Source: Phoronis ovalis (lineage: Eukaryota; Phoronida; Phoronidae). From it: a DNA stretch of 17,424 nucleotides. Below the pieces are notes generated by a model. The model saw only the letters and a list, made by a program, of their open reading frames with translations. It was not told where the DNA came from and did no database searches. The stretch lies in the NCBI GenBank assembly GCA_028565635.1, contig JAOXYB010067389.1:6948-24371 (forward strand), read 5' to 3'. Of the stretch, positions 12,301 to 17,220 are shown piece by piece; the stretch's first letter is position 1, and each line of letters opens with the position of its first letter. The position numbers and the translations under genes are program-made.

Positions 12301-15300
12301 ACAGTTTATCGCGATTCCAATCGAGTGTTTGAGCATTTACACAACAATAATTATCAATATTGCTATCGGGATACCCTGTTATCGCGATTGTAATCCCAAC
12401 ATTCTTGCTGTGTGTAAATCATGTATTACTGGGCATGCAATTCTCTAACCCTGTGGTCCCTATTCAGACTCTAAATTTTATGAAGAACTGTAATTGGTTT
12501 TCAGTTTCAGTCAATCTTTTGTTATTTCAGAGTTAATTTGGAGGAACAAGAAAACCCTGAATCTCAGGAAATATTTGAAGACCAAGTTGTAAGAAAATTA
12601 ACAAGAGAATATGTTGACCTACTCTGTAAGTATTGGAACTGGCTTAATTTGGTCACTGTTTGTAAATCTGGTATTAAATTTTAAATCTTTCTGGTGTTTG
12701 TTTATATTTTAACAGACGTAATGTGCTTGCATAAGAAAACTGATATTGGACAACTAGAAGATGTTACGATGGATGAAGAGAATACAGTGCCATCTGCGGG
12801 TCATGGCAAAGATGACACATTAAATGAGTTTGGGCAGCTTGGGCTTAAACACGAGGTAATTTCTTAAATAGCAATTTATACTCCTATTTTTGGATATATT
12901 AAACATTTTGTAGCCTCTGCTCATGTGGACCTTTTAATTTGACTGCGGACTCTGAAGTGGGTTTACAATGACAGTTTTTAGCGTTATCATTGATTTCTTG
13001 CTGACATTATCCTAAATTTCTCAATGAAAACTGCAAATTAATTTTTTGAGCAAAGGTAAAAAATTGGTAAGAAAAGGAACTATCATTAGGCCTCTGTTTT
13101 CTGCCAGTTACCAGTCTCAAGTCTCCTATTTGGGAAGGGATTTATATTTTAGATCATGTATGTTTTTGTGCTAATTAGTATGACTCTGTTTCGCATAGTT
13201 TAAATGATATAATTTTGTTCGCAGGTATTGTGTCCTTCACTGATCATAACTGTCTTTAATGCTTTGTCTTGGTCAGACAATACAACAAGTAATCGTGCAA
13301 TTGGACTCTGTTGGCCTCTTATCAATCAGGTATTGTCATCGACTAGGTATTGTTCAAACATAGAAAGAATCAAATTTAAATCCTTCTGTGTTTCAATTAC
13401 AGAAAATAATGACTAATTTTACTGGTCAAACTATTAGAAAATTATCAAGTTTTGACAGCTTATGTGGATGAACTGTTAAATTTTTTTAAAAAATTGAAAA
13501 AACCCAAATGCTAATGGTGGGCATCTCTACCTATTTTATGGCACGCAAATATTGGGACCTCAGAAAATAAGTATGGTGTTTTAATTTATGTGAGTGAGAG
13601 AAAGAAACTATGTTCCCTCTTTTTGGCAATATTTTCATAAAAAGTGAGGTACTAGTATTTAATGTGAGAATTGAAGTTGATGATGGAGGTGGGAAGTCGC
13701 AAAAAAACACTGGTCGAACTAACCCTGAATGTTAAGTATTTTTGGGCTTTAACTGTAATTGTGGTTGTTTCGTCATCATATCCTTCACTTATGAAATGTA
13801 GCTGTGTCATGTTTTGCAAAGGCGGTCTCCTCTAGTGCGAGTGCATTGGGTGCTGATTCCTTTCAAGTACATCTTCCAGTCTAAAATTAAGACCCCTTTC
13901 AAGTTTTTATGCATTTGGCTATTACCAGTGTGTCATTAGATCTGTTATGTTAGATTGCCTAGCCAATGTAATCGATTTCTGTTGAGTATTTCCAACACTA
14001 GTTGTATAGGAGACTAAGTATGTCATCATTTCAGTTAATCATTGATGGAAACATGACAAGTGGTAGAGCGTGTTATCTTTTGACTGCCATCTTGATGGGA
14101 TTACAACAGCATGGCCAGCATGATGGTAGTGCAGCAATGTTAATTACTCTGGGTTTGCAGGCATATGAAGCTCTGGTTAGTCGTGCATTTTCCTAACAGT
14201 CTGTACTATTTAGATATACATATTAATATGAATTTGTGTAGAGTTGTATTTAAATGGACCGAGATATTTAATTGGTATAAGTAACTTGTGAGTAATAATA
14301 AATAACAAGTTACTGTATGAGAGAATTACAAAACATTTACAAGATTTCTTCAACGTAGGTGTTATATTTGAGGTGGAAAAAGCTATGTTTCTTTCTAGTC
14401 TGTGAGCATTACCTTGAAATAAACAGAATCTGCAATTAATCATTTTTTTGGGAATATCCAAGTAGCTTAAATCAAATTGAGTTAGTGATTATACTTTTGA
14501 CTTAGTTCTAGCAGTTTCCATATGGTGAGAATGAATGTGGCGTTGCTCTGTTTCTTTTAGAGACCAATGTTTCCGGAGGTCATGACTGTCATTCAGCAAA
14601 TACCTAACTACAATAATGATACACTCAAGGTAAAATAAATTCATGCGTTTTGTAGCTGCCCACTGAAATAATGCTCATTAATCAGTTTTAACCATTTTTA
14701 ATTCTCTTTCATTTGTGACGATTTTGGTGTAATCCCAAAACAACAGGCATGCATACAATAGGTGTGTATATGAATATGATTTCTGTGTAGTGTACTGAAA
14801 AACAATACACTGGAGTAAAAAGCATTTTCTACTATAATTAAACTATGCCTTTGTTTTTGTAGGTGTTTGATAATATTATTCTAAATCCTGTTCCAAACAA
14901 ACCTCATCCTGATAGAAAAAAGAAAGAAATATTCAAGAAACTAGTTGGTCCAATCATTGGAGTAAGTAATACGAGTGTTTGTTCCAAACTCACCATTAGA
15001 TAATTTCTAGATACTGTTGTTTAAAGTTCGTCAGTGGCGACTAAGAAGCGGCATTTAGTTTTACTCTGTTATCTGGTAACTGATTTACTGCTTGAAATTC
15101 AGTTCTGCAGCAGTGTCAAATGTCAGATACAATCATGTACACTGAAATTGTGATTTGTTGTGATTTTTAATCAATAATTTTCTCATGTATAATAATCTTT
15201 GGTGAAATTATTGTTTCCATATAAATAAACCACTAAGAGCTTAGTTGGTTTTTCTTACAGAAAAATATTGGCCAGCAATTCAAGAGGGATGTGAGTATTA

Positions 15301-15425
15301 AAAATCTGCCTCCAGTTTTTCGTCAGAGACCAAAGAATCTTTCAGTGGATGAGACAGAAAATAGTGATATTGGACTTTGTGAATTGTTTAAGCCAGGCAA
15401 AAACAATGATATCAGCTCAAGTTAG
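212..15425 (+). CDS. XPO5: Exportin-5 (XPO5), 29 exons, 5' end missing
   Basis: Exportin-5 is a karyopherin-beta family nuclear export receptor. With RanGTP it binds pre-miRNAs and other hairpin RNAs with short 3' overhangs and carries them to the cytoplasm. The spliced exons give 1103 residues plus TAG, matching human XPO5 (about 1204 aa) from residue ~101 onward. Landmarks seen: the KREWPQHWPD motif in exon 1 (start of the Xpo1/exportin-1-like domain, exons 1-5), PSNFDKYL in exon 6, FDSDDDF in exon 8, the basic RAVKNVRRHAC helix in exon 12, RNPATE in exon 17, ENPESQE in exon 23, GLQQHGQHDG in exon 26 and IKNLPPVF in exon 29. The rest is expected to be HEAT repeats. Joins: 212-349, 582-764, 1350-1559, 1675-1751, 2105-2204, 2814-2897, 3153-3278, 4101-4191, 4497-4619, 4925-5094, 5238-5333, 5832-5963, 6414-6520, 7048-7140, 7468-7567, 8239-8304, 8528-8643, 9930-10030, 10338-10440, 10835-10971, 11268-11365, 11668-11714, 12531-12625, 12716-12855, 13225-13329, 14035-14175, 14561-14629, 14863-14961, 15261-15425. 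The N-terminal ~100 residues, including the Ran-binding N-terminal repeats, are outside the window. Confidence 0.97.
582..764 (+). CDS. XPO5: XPO5 window exon 2
   Basis: 61 codons, phase 0 at both ends. It has a T-rich acceptor (ttttttttcag) and the strong donor gtgagt. It starts IAQTELVLLIWLRLVED, parallel to human TQTELVMFILLRLAED, and ends SKYQEL. QTQRRREIHQ matches human PQRRRDIQQ. It is part of the Xpo1-like domain. Confidence 0.95.
765..1349 (+). other. Intron 2, no feature recognised
   Basis: Phase-0 GT-AG intron. A slightly CpG-richer patch around 890-1030 looks like old inserted DNA, but I cannot assign it to a family. Confidence 0.6.
1350..1559 (+). CDS. XPO5: XPO5 window exon 3
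   Basis: 70 codons, phase 0. It opens with a poorly conserved linker (KSTSRDQES), followed by LCTLSGFVDWVPMVHIT and AAECLLLIVSRK, which match human LNTLAGYIDWVSMSHIT and AAECLLIAVSRK. The donor is gtatgt. Confidence 0.95.
1675..1751 (+). CDS. XPO5: XPO5 window exon 4 (alternative start at 1633)
   Basis: 77 nt. It starts GKVEDRKPLMILF (human GKLEDRKPLMVLF) and ends with two bases of an Ile codon before gtatgt. A second good acceptor (gattttcag) at 1631-1632 would begin the exon at 1633. That adds exactly 42 nt, 14 codons with no stop (RTTASCFVKLLYFQ). The shorter form is chosen because it matches the human alignment without a gap. Confidence 0.9.
1752..2104 (+). other. Intron 4, nothing seen
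   Basis: Phase-2 GT-AG intron with a poly-T run near 1910. No repeat or RNA gene recognised. Confidence 0.6.
2105..2204 (+). CDS. XPO5: XPO5 window exon 5
   Basis: 100 nt. The first base completes the split Ile codon. Then come SAANSTLDEYHYVFMKKL and QVLTGLGSQLC, matching human EKHYVFLKRL and QVLCALGNQLC. It ends phase 0 with TGG before gtatgt. Confidence 0.94.
2205..2813 (+). other. Intron 5, nothing beyond a short palindrome
   Basis: Phase-0 GT-AG intron. It contains the 10-bp palindrome ccagtactgg at 2509-2518 and otherwise AT-rich unique-looking DNA. The minus-strand open frame at 2649-2837 overlaps exon 6 and shows no protein signature. Confidence 0.6.
2814..2897 (+). CDS. XPO5: XPO5 window exon 6
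   Basis: 28 codons, phase 0. It has acceptor ctgtag and donor gttagt. The content GSMPDVTQPSNFDKYL parallels human SDVETPSNFGKYL. It ends SSHRSQ (human THPSQ). Confidence 0.93.
3153..3278 (+). CDS. XPO5: XPO5 window exon 7
   Basis: 42 codons, phase 0. The motif LRHEFIAKDPILIARIP matches human FRHEILSRDPLLLAIIP. Acceptor ttttacag, donor gtaaac. Confidence 0.94.
3576..3690 (+). repeat. Dispersed repeat, copy 1 (shared with 7645-7740)
   Basis: It shares tagactan..., cacttggtgg and tgttcattcacaaaat, in the same order and similar spacing, with intron 15. Family unknown. Confidence 0.6.
3871..4000. repeat. Inverted repeat in intron 7
   Basis: gtctctgattgg (3871-3882) is the exact reverse complement of ccaatcagagac (3989-4000), with about 106 nt between. 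A second short match (agcac/gtgct) lies inside. It could be the remnant of a small inverted-repeat transposon. Confidence 0.55.
4101..4191 (+). CDS. XPO5: XPO5 window exon 8
   Basis: 91 nt ending phase 1. VGFPSQDNHPSCAYSRLDF and DSDDDFNLFF match human MGFPSKTDSPSCEYSRFDF and DSDEDFNAFF, an acidic segment typical of exportin-5. Donor gtaagt. Confidence 0.95.
4192..4496 (+). other. Intron 8, nothing seen
   Basis: Phase-1 intron, gtaagt to tttcag. AT-rich. No repeat or RNA gene recognised. Confidence 0.6.
4497..4619 (+). CDS. XPO5: XPO5 window exon 9
   Basis: 123 nt, entering with two bases and leaving with one. FRSELSETIRCC, LEPDIAFNMAADRL and KPIELGQ follow human VMRLACRLDPKTSFQMAGEW. The segment after MAADRL is about 8 residues shorter than in human. 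The donor gttggg is weak, but it restores a continuous frame into exon 10. Confidence 0.88.
4620..4924 (+). other. Intron 9, weak donor, nothing else seen
   Basis: Phase-1 intron from gttggg to ttgcag. The donor matches the consensus at -3 to +2 and +5 only. No repeat recognised. Confidence 0.6.
4925..5094 (+). CDS. XPO5: XPO5 window exon 10
   Basis: 170 nt. The split Gly codon is followed by NDTGHCNLSSPAFLEWDA and TVFLES, matching human FSPSFVQWEAMTLFLES. Later SMEKGIQLLKDALEYNT follows human VNDGIELLQMVLNFDT. Ends phase 0 before gtttgt. Confidence 0.95.
5238..5333 (+). CDS. XPO5: XPO5 window exon 11
   Basis: 32 codons, phase 0. DPLILSCVLSCISAMFPF is nearly the human DPLILSCVLTNVSALFPF. 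Acceptor tcttacag, donor gtaaga. Confidence 0.96.
5334..5831 (+). other. Intron 11, nothing seen
   Basis: Phase-0 GT-AG intron ending gtttttag at 5831. No structure recognised. Confidence 0.6.
5832..5963 (+). CDS. XPO5: XPO5 window exon 12
   Basis: 44 codons, phase 0. It starts IFAAVIFNLPG (human LFSSVTFETVE) after ttttag. At 5886-5921 lies RAVKNVRRHACS, matching human RAVRNVRRHACS. This basic helix is one of the best conserved parts of the protein. I believe it lies near the RNA 3'-overhang pocket of the human structure, but this is from memory. A second AG at 5840-5841 would break the frame. Donor gtatgt. Confidence 0.95.
5964..6413 (+). other. Intron 12, nothing seen
   Basis: Phase-0 GT-AG intron, AT-rich with short A and T runs. 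Confidence 0.6.
6414..6520 (+). CDS. XPO5: XPO5 window exon 13
   Basis: 107 nt. PAFDQLCHHIRSI and LSSMEKCTLTESLVLI match human PNFDMLYNHVKQL and LTQMEKCALMEALVLI. Ends with two bases of a Ser codon before gtaagt. Confidence 0.95.
6521..7047 (+). other. Intron 13, hosts a long hairpin
   Basis: Phase-2 GT-AG intron. It contains the 103-nt inverted repeat at 6601-6703. The rest is AT-rich, with a small cattgtg/cacaatg inverted pair near 6940-6961. Confidence 0.6.
6601..6703 (+). repeat. Long hairpin / inverted repeat in intron 13
   Basis: Arms 6601-6636 and 6668-6703 pair in one constant register: 28 of 36 positions are Watson-Crick and two more are G-U on the + strand, with a 31-nt loop. The perfect blocks are caattgat/atcaattg, aattca/tgaatt and ttttttgaatga/tcattcaaaaaa. 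It resembles a small inverted-repeat transposon or a pre-miRNA-sized hairpin. No known miRNA is recognised. Confidence 0.75.
7048..7140 (+). CDS. XPO5: XPO5 window exon 14
   Basis: 93 nt. The split Ser is followed by TEFHEFKRQSLFIGDVLEPV and KIMWLSDEF, as in human NQFKNYERQKVFLEELMAPV and ASIWLSQDM. Ends phase 2 before gtaagt. Confidence 0.94.
7141..7467 (+). other. Intron 14, nothing seen
   Basis: Phase-2 GT-AG intron, AT-rich. No repeat recognised. Confidence 0.6.
7468..7567 (+). CDS. XPO5: XPO5 window exon 15
   Basis: 100 nt. The split Arg is followed by VLHSTEAFMTYVGLDQ and CGINRSQ, matching human VLSDVDAFIAYVGTDQ and CGLNRAR. Ends phase 0 before gtaagc. Confidence 0.95.
7568..8238 (+). 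other. Intron 15, hosts repeat copy 2
   Basis: Phase-0 GT-AG intron. Apart from the repeat at 7645-7740 it shows a tandem-like ggttaactagatggttaactag near 8196-8217 and otherwise plain AT-rich DNA. Confidence 0.6.
7645..7740 (+). repeat. Dispersed repeat, copy 2 (shared with 3576-3690)
   Basis: Same ordered blocks as copy 1: tagactaatt, cacttggtgg (7662-7671 region) and tgttcattcacaaaat, then gaattgt. The copies differ by small gaps, indicating an old insertion of one short element or a non-autonomous fragment. Confidence 0.6.
8239..8304 (+). CDS. XPO5: XPO5 window exon 16
   Basis: 22 codons, phase 0. IINCIEMVMAIMRRSKWPDD corresponds to human MSFCVYSILGVVKRTCWPTD. Acceptor cattttag, donor gtatga. 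Confidence 0.92.
8528..8643 (+). CDS. XPO5: XPO5 window exon 17
   Basis: 116 nt. AAASGGFVLNIVDTSTVIYR and NPATEHIQLLLGNL match human AKAGGFVVGYTSSGNPIFR and NPCTEQILKLLDNL. Ends phase 2 before gtaagt. Confidence 0.95.
8781..8892 (+). repeat. Interspersed repeat family A, copy 1
   Basis: It contains cagcttcatattcgatatag, ggtaaatgcagatcaaagta, cacttccaagatggttgact and catgtttgtt in the family order. Confidence 0.75.
8898..9205 (+). repeat. Interspersed repeat family A, copy 2
   Basis: Same order as copy 1, starting earlier (ttgcaacaacaacttcag) and running further: ttccaatatggctgtttggt, gtttgttccctgaagagc, gctggatgattcaaaa, gatttatgaaggcc and caaatgccgatcgaagct. The full unit is therefore at least about 300 nt. 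Confidence 0.75.
9236..9510 (+). repeat. Interspersed repeat family A, copy 3
   Basis: It contains ttgcaataactgcttc, gatcagtttcatatttgata, acttccaatatgatcgactg, catgtttgttcccgagaggg (9361-9380), gatttatgaaggcc and caattgccgatc. It lacks the gctggatgattcaa block of copy 2. Confidence 0.75.
9930..10030 (+). CDS. XPO5: XPO5 window exon 18
   Basis: 101 nt. The split Lys is followed by IFNSLWLPENLQRRHQDF, then DVDRLNILG, in register with human THNTLYAPEMLAKMAEPF and DAEKSAILG. Ends phase 1 before gtaaca. The preceding intron is the longest in the window. Confidence 0.92.
10031..10337 (+). other. Intron 18, nothing but a short A-rich repeat
   Basis: Phase-1 GT-AG intron. The phrase tctcacacaaaaataaaaat recurs with variation between about 10225 and 10294 as a local duplication. 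Confidence 0.6.
10338..10440 (+). CDS. XPO5: XPO5 window exon 19
   Basis: 103 nt. Split Gly, then IPPPYVDNTDSLVTGSK and TPLERMQHFVCKSFEN, matching human VLERMQRFFSTLYEN in its second half. Ends with two bases of a Leu codon before gtaagt. Confidence 0.94.
10441..10834 (+). other. Intron 19, nothing seen
   Basis: Phase-2 GT-AG intron, AT-rich. No repeat recognised. Confidence 0.6.
10835..10971 (+). CDS. XPO5: XPO5 window exon 20, before the U12-type intron
   Basis: 137 nt. Split Leu, then CHILGDAGHCLGYQYYTI, LINEVFSNISLIPDYFLR and HVI, matching human CFHILGKAGPSMQQDFYTV and NLNNIPDYRLRPML. The exon ends with a single C directly before atatcctttt, a minor-spliceosome donor. Reading on without a splice at this point leaves the human alignment. 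Confidence 0.9.
10972..11267 (+). other. U12-type (minor spliceosome) intron, AT-AA termini
   Basis: The 5' end atatcctttt is a perfect U12 donor. Near the 3' end, ttctttaat (11250-11258) resembles the U12 branch motif TTCCTTAAC at 7 of 9 positions. Its branch adenosine at 11257 lies 10 nt from the intron end, a normal U12 spacing. There is no polypyrimidine tract before the junction (ttaaaataa). Frame and alignment put the last intron base at 11267, so the terminal dinucleotide is AA instead of AC or AG. Confidence 0.82.
11268..11365 (+). CDS. XPO5: XPO5 window exon 21, after the U12-type intron
   Basis: 98 nt. GC completes a CGC Arg codon. Then come IFIKLFVQYCPRECYVLV and LSYLCPFMQQ, aligned residue for residue with human R-VFVKPLVLFCPPEHYEAL. 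The start at 11268 is forced by frame. Starting one base later, after the only nearby AG, gives a stop within four codons when joined to exon 20. Donor gtaggt, phase 0. Confidence 0.86.
11366..11667 (+). other. Intron 21, nothing seen
   Basis: Phase-0 GT-AG intron with short duplicated phrases (cttgatttcag twice near 11410-11431). Confidence 0.6.
11668..11714 (+). CDS. XPO5: XPO5 window exon 22 (47 nt)
   Basis: Smallest exon. KLNVKWEIINKRADE corresponds to human RLSQKWQVINQRS. Acceptor tttttgcag. It ends with two bases of a Gly codon before gtatgt. Confidence 0.93.
11861..12020 (+). repeat. Interspersed repeat family A, copy 4 (intron 22)
   Basis: Same orientation as the others: cggtacagggaaatacaggt, caaagtgtaggtcgcttata, ttggctgacta, aatgtttgttcccgagagtg, then gaagctttgactgcacgat. 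Confidence 0.75.
12240..12425. repeat. Unclassified repeat segment with atcgcgat motifs
   Basis: ttatcgcgatt occurs at 12306-12316 and 12379-12389, with a variant tatcgggat between. attggaatc (12276-12284) is inverted as gattccaat (12313-12321). atttacaca (12335-12343) is inverted as tgtgtaaat (12411-12419). These nested pairs suggest a degraded mobile element. Confidence 0.5.
12531..12625 (+). CDS. XPO5: XPO5 window exon 23
   Basis: 95 nt. Split Gly, then VNLEEQENPESQEIFEDQVV and RKLTREYVDLL, as in human ADENPESQEMLEEQLVR and MLTREVMDLI. Ends phase 1 before gtaagt. Confidence 0.95.
12716..12855 (+). CDS. XPO5: XPO5 window exon 24
   Basis: 140 nt. It codes an acidic, poorly conserved stretch (QLEDVTMDEENTVPSAG) between YVMCLHKK and LGLKHE. 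Human XPO5 also has an acidic variable region here, DDEEMMATEV, before LGKCLMKHE. Donor gtaatt, phase 0. Confidence 0.93.
12856..13224 (+). other. Intron 24, nothing seen
   Basis: Phase-0 GT-AG intron. No structure recognised. Confidence 0.6.
13225..13329 (+). CDS. XPO5: XPO5 window exon 25
   Basis: 35 codons, phase 0. LCPSLIITVFNALSWSD and IGLCWPLINQ match human VCTALLITAFNSLAWKD and SQLCWPLLKQ. Donor gtattg. Confidence 0.95.
13330..14034 (+). other. Intron 25, nothing recognised
   Basis: Phase-0 GT-AG intron. A G+C-richer patch near 13675-13840 may be old inserted DNA. No family assigned. Confidence 0.55.
14035..14175 (+). CDS. XPO5: XPO5 window exon 26
   Basis: 47 codons, phase 0. YLLTAILMGLQQHGQHDG is close to human WLFTSVLKGLQMHGQHDG, followed by LITLGLQAYEAL (human LVHLAFQIYEAL). 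Donor gttagt. Confidence 0.96.
14176..14560 (+). other. Intron 26, small hairpin
   Basis: Phase-0 GT-AG intron. It contains gtaacttgt (14281-14289) and its exact reverse complement acaagttac (14305-14313) with a 15-nt loop. Otherwise plain. Confidence 0.6.
14561..14629 (+). CDS. XPO5: XPO5 window exon 27
   Basis: 23 codons, phase 0. RPMFPEVMTVIQQIPNYNND corresponds to human RPRYLEIRAVMEQIPEIQKD. Acceptor tttcttttag, donor gtaaaa. Confidence 0.94.
14863..14961 (+). CDS. XPO5: XPO5 window exon 28
   Basis: 33 codons, phase 0. VFDNIILNPVPNKPHPDRKK and FKKLVGPIIG match human QFDCKLLNPSLQKVADKRRK and FKRLIAGCIG. Acceptor tttttgtag, donor gtaagt. Confidence 0.94.
15261..15425 (+). CDS. XPO5: XPO5 terminal coding exon with stop codon
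   Basis: 54 codons and TAG (15423-15425). IGQQFKRDVSIKNLPPVFRQ matches human LGEQFRKEVHIKNLPSLFKK. The end, GLCELFKPGKNNDISSS, runs about nine residues beyond human LATIFEP. A consensus donor-like gtgagt lies inside the exon at 15291-15296. Confidence 0.95.
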   Translation, partial: KNIGQQFKRDVSIKNLPPVFRQRPKNLSVDETENSDIGLCELFKPGKNNDISSS

Positions 15426-15690
15426 CATTAGGCAATGAACAGCAGAAAACAATGATGTGTAACAATATGAATCAATTAAAAAAAGCGAATTATAGATTAT
15501 ATGATTTGAATGCCTGTATGTTTTGCTGGAATGCACGAAATATTTTTTTATATTACCAACTACATGTACATGTAGGCAGCTTAATAAGATTTGAAGTTAT
15601 ATAATTAATTATAACACAACAGTCCACAAATATGTCAACATATAATCAATAATAATAATAAATCAATTTTTAATGTTACTTTTTTCATGA
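15426..15690 (+). other. Probable XPO5 3' UTR
   Basis: From the stop to just past the best polyadenylation signal. It is AT-rich, with an ATTAAA at 15475-15480 and the 16-bp perfect palindrome ctacatgtacatgtag at 15560-15575. The true end is not visible in sequence alone. Confidence 0.5.
15657..15662 (+). terminator. Candidate polyadenylation signal AATAAA
   Basis: First canonical AATAAA after the stop, 232 nt downstream. It is followed by a T-rich stretch (ttttaatgttacttttttca) that could serve as the downstream element. Later AATAAA copies at 16084-16089 and 16979-16984 are alternatives. Confidence 0.5.
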
Positions 15691-16754
15691 TTTGCAAAAA
15701 TATGGATTAGAACTGGTTCCAGATGGTATCCCCAGGAAATTGCTGTAGTTGCCAAATACACTTGTTTCTTTCGCTTCTCACCAGGGCGACACACATGAAA
15801 TATATTCTATGCACAAAAAGTTGAACAACATGGTACTTTTTCCATAGTTGCATTTGTCTAGTAAGCTCCTTAAAGATTAGGCCAAACTTTTGAATTATCT
15901 CCTACTAAAGTGGAACTTTGAGTCAATAGGTTACTCTTTTCCATATGTTGTTTCATTGCTACTTATCTTATACCTAAAGCTATTTAGATATGCAGCATTG
16001 TTCTGGTATTTGATGTGGTTATTTTTTTGTGCATAAACAAATATCAATTTTTAGTTATAGAATTAATATTAATAAGGATATAAAATAAAAATTTTATAAA
16101 TTCGAGTATTCCTCCAATTTGGCAAGTCAGTTATAGCTGATGAAATGTATTTGTAATACTTTCAGGAAGTGCTGACTCAGCTTTTTGAGGCTTTTCCTAT
16201 AATAGTGATCATAGCAGTGTAGACAGCTTTTGTAATATTCAAGACTTGGCTTCTATTTTGGATAAATGTTGTATTTGAAACGACAGGATTATATTCAATA
16301 GAAGGATTTTTGTAATAAGATAATTTAATTTTTTATCAATTTACTGATAAATTTCAATGTGGAAATGTACATTATTGTGAAACTTGGGGTAATATCTGGA
16401 TAATGATATTAAAGGTTTTGTTTCTGATTATTAACTTGTATTTGAGGGGTATTATCAAAGGATAGTTTTTTATGGATGAAAAATAATTTTTACCTTTTTG
16501 AAATTTATAAATTGTTATAATACGCAATAATTTTAGTCCAAATGTTCAGTTTTTAAAAGCAGCTTGTGATAATTCTCATCATAGCCTTGTTTAGACATGT
16601 AACCTTGTGAATGCACCCTCCATAATTGCATCAAATGATAAATGAAGAACTCGTACGCATCAATAACCTACATGTCGGAAGCACCCAACCAGTCTGTCAA
16701 CATAACCCACTGGTCACCGCATGGGGTCTTTATGGCCACGACTGGATTTTTGGT

Positions 16755-16937
16755 CTGTTCCCCATAATATCTGTTCACCAGACCAGTCTGACTGATTGTC
16801 AAACCTTAAACATGTGATCCACCTGGTAAGGGGGGAAAAACATCTTTTTTTTAAATTTCTGCTGGCAGATACAGTTTTGCTGCATTCAGCTGACTGGTGA
16901 ATTTAAAAAAAATCAGCTTGCTGTAAATGGGGAACAG
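16755..16937. repeat. Imperfect inverted repeat downstream of XPO5
   Basis: ctgttccccat (16755-16765) pairs with atggggaacag (16927-16937), and ttcaccag (16774-16781) with ctggtgaa (16894-16901). The two pairs are offset by 17 nt, so the arms carry an indel. This is consistent with a degraded inverted-repeat element. Confidence 0.5.
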
Positions 16938-17007
16938 ATATGGCCTTCCAAGCTACACCAGCAAATGATTTATCTAAGAATAAAACATGTTAACAATATG
17001 TTGGTTT

Positions 17008-17057
17008 GCTATCTATAACCTCCCCCAAAAAGGAGGCCCCTTTAGATAGCATCTAAA
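17008..17057. repeat. Two overlapping, mutually exclusive hairpins
   Basis: gctatcta (17008-17015) pairs with tagatagc (17043-17050), with cctcc/ggagg pairing inside. The 3' arm also forms tttagat-agc-atctaaa (17041-17057), a 7-bp stem with a 3-nt loop. No function is known. Confidence 0.5.
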
Positions 17058-17220
17058 GTTGTTCTTTTAGAGCATAGTAACATGGTCATAATGCGAGTAC
17101 AGCTTGCTCATAGGCTATCCGTATTTTATGGAGCATTTTTATGGCTCTCCACATAGTGGTGAATGGGCATATTGTCGTAGTGTAGGCATTGTTGTTGTCG
17201 TCGTCATATGTAGCACTTTC

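Larger units (their letters stand above)
11715..12530 (+). other. Intron 22, composite repeat insertion
   Basis: Phase-2 GT-AG intron. It carries repeat family A copy 4 followed by a segment with several short direct and inverted repeats (12240-12425). Confidence 0.65.
15691..17220. other. Intergenic or long 3' UTR, no gene found
   Basis: AT-rich up to about 16600, then G+C-richer, with inverted repeats at 16755-16937 and 17008-17057. The open frames here show no protein family signature, no splice-supported exon and no RNA gene. Confidence 0.55.

Noticed and set aside
12626-12715. Short intron 23 as a possible mirtron
   Set aside because: Its 90 nt do not fold into a hairpin joining the splice sites.
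16626-16817. Open frame of 63 codons downstream of XPO5
   Set aside because: No family signature. It overlaps an inverted repeat and has no splice or neighbour support.
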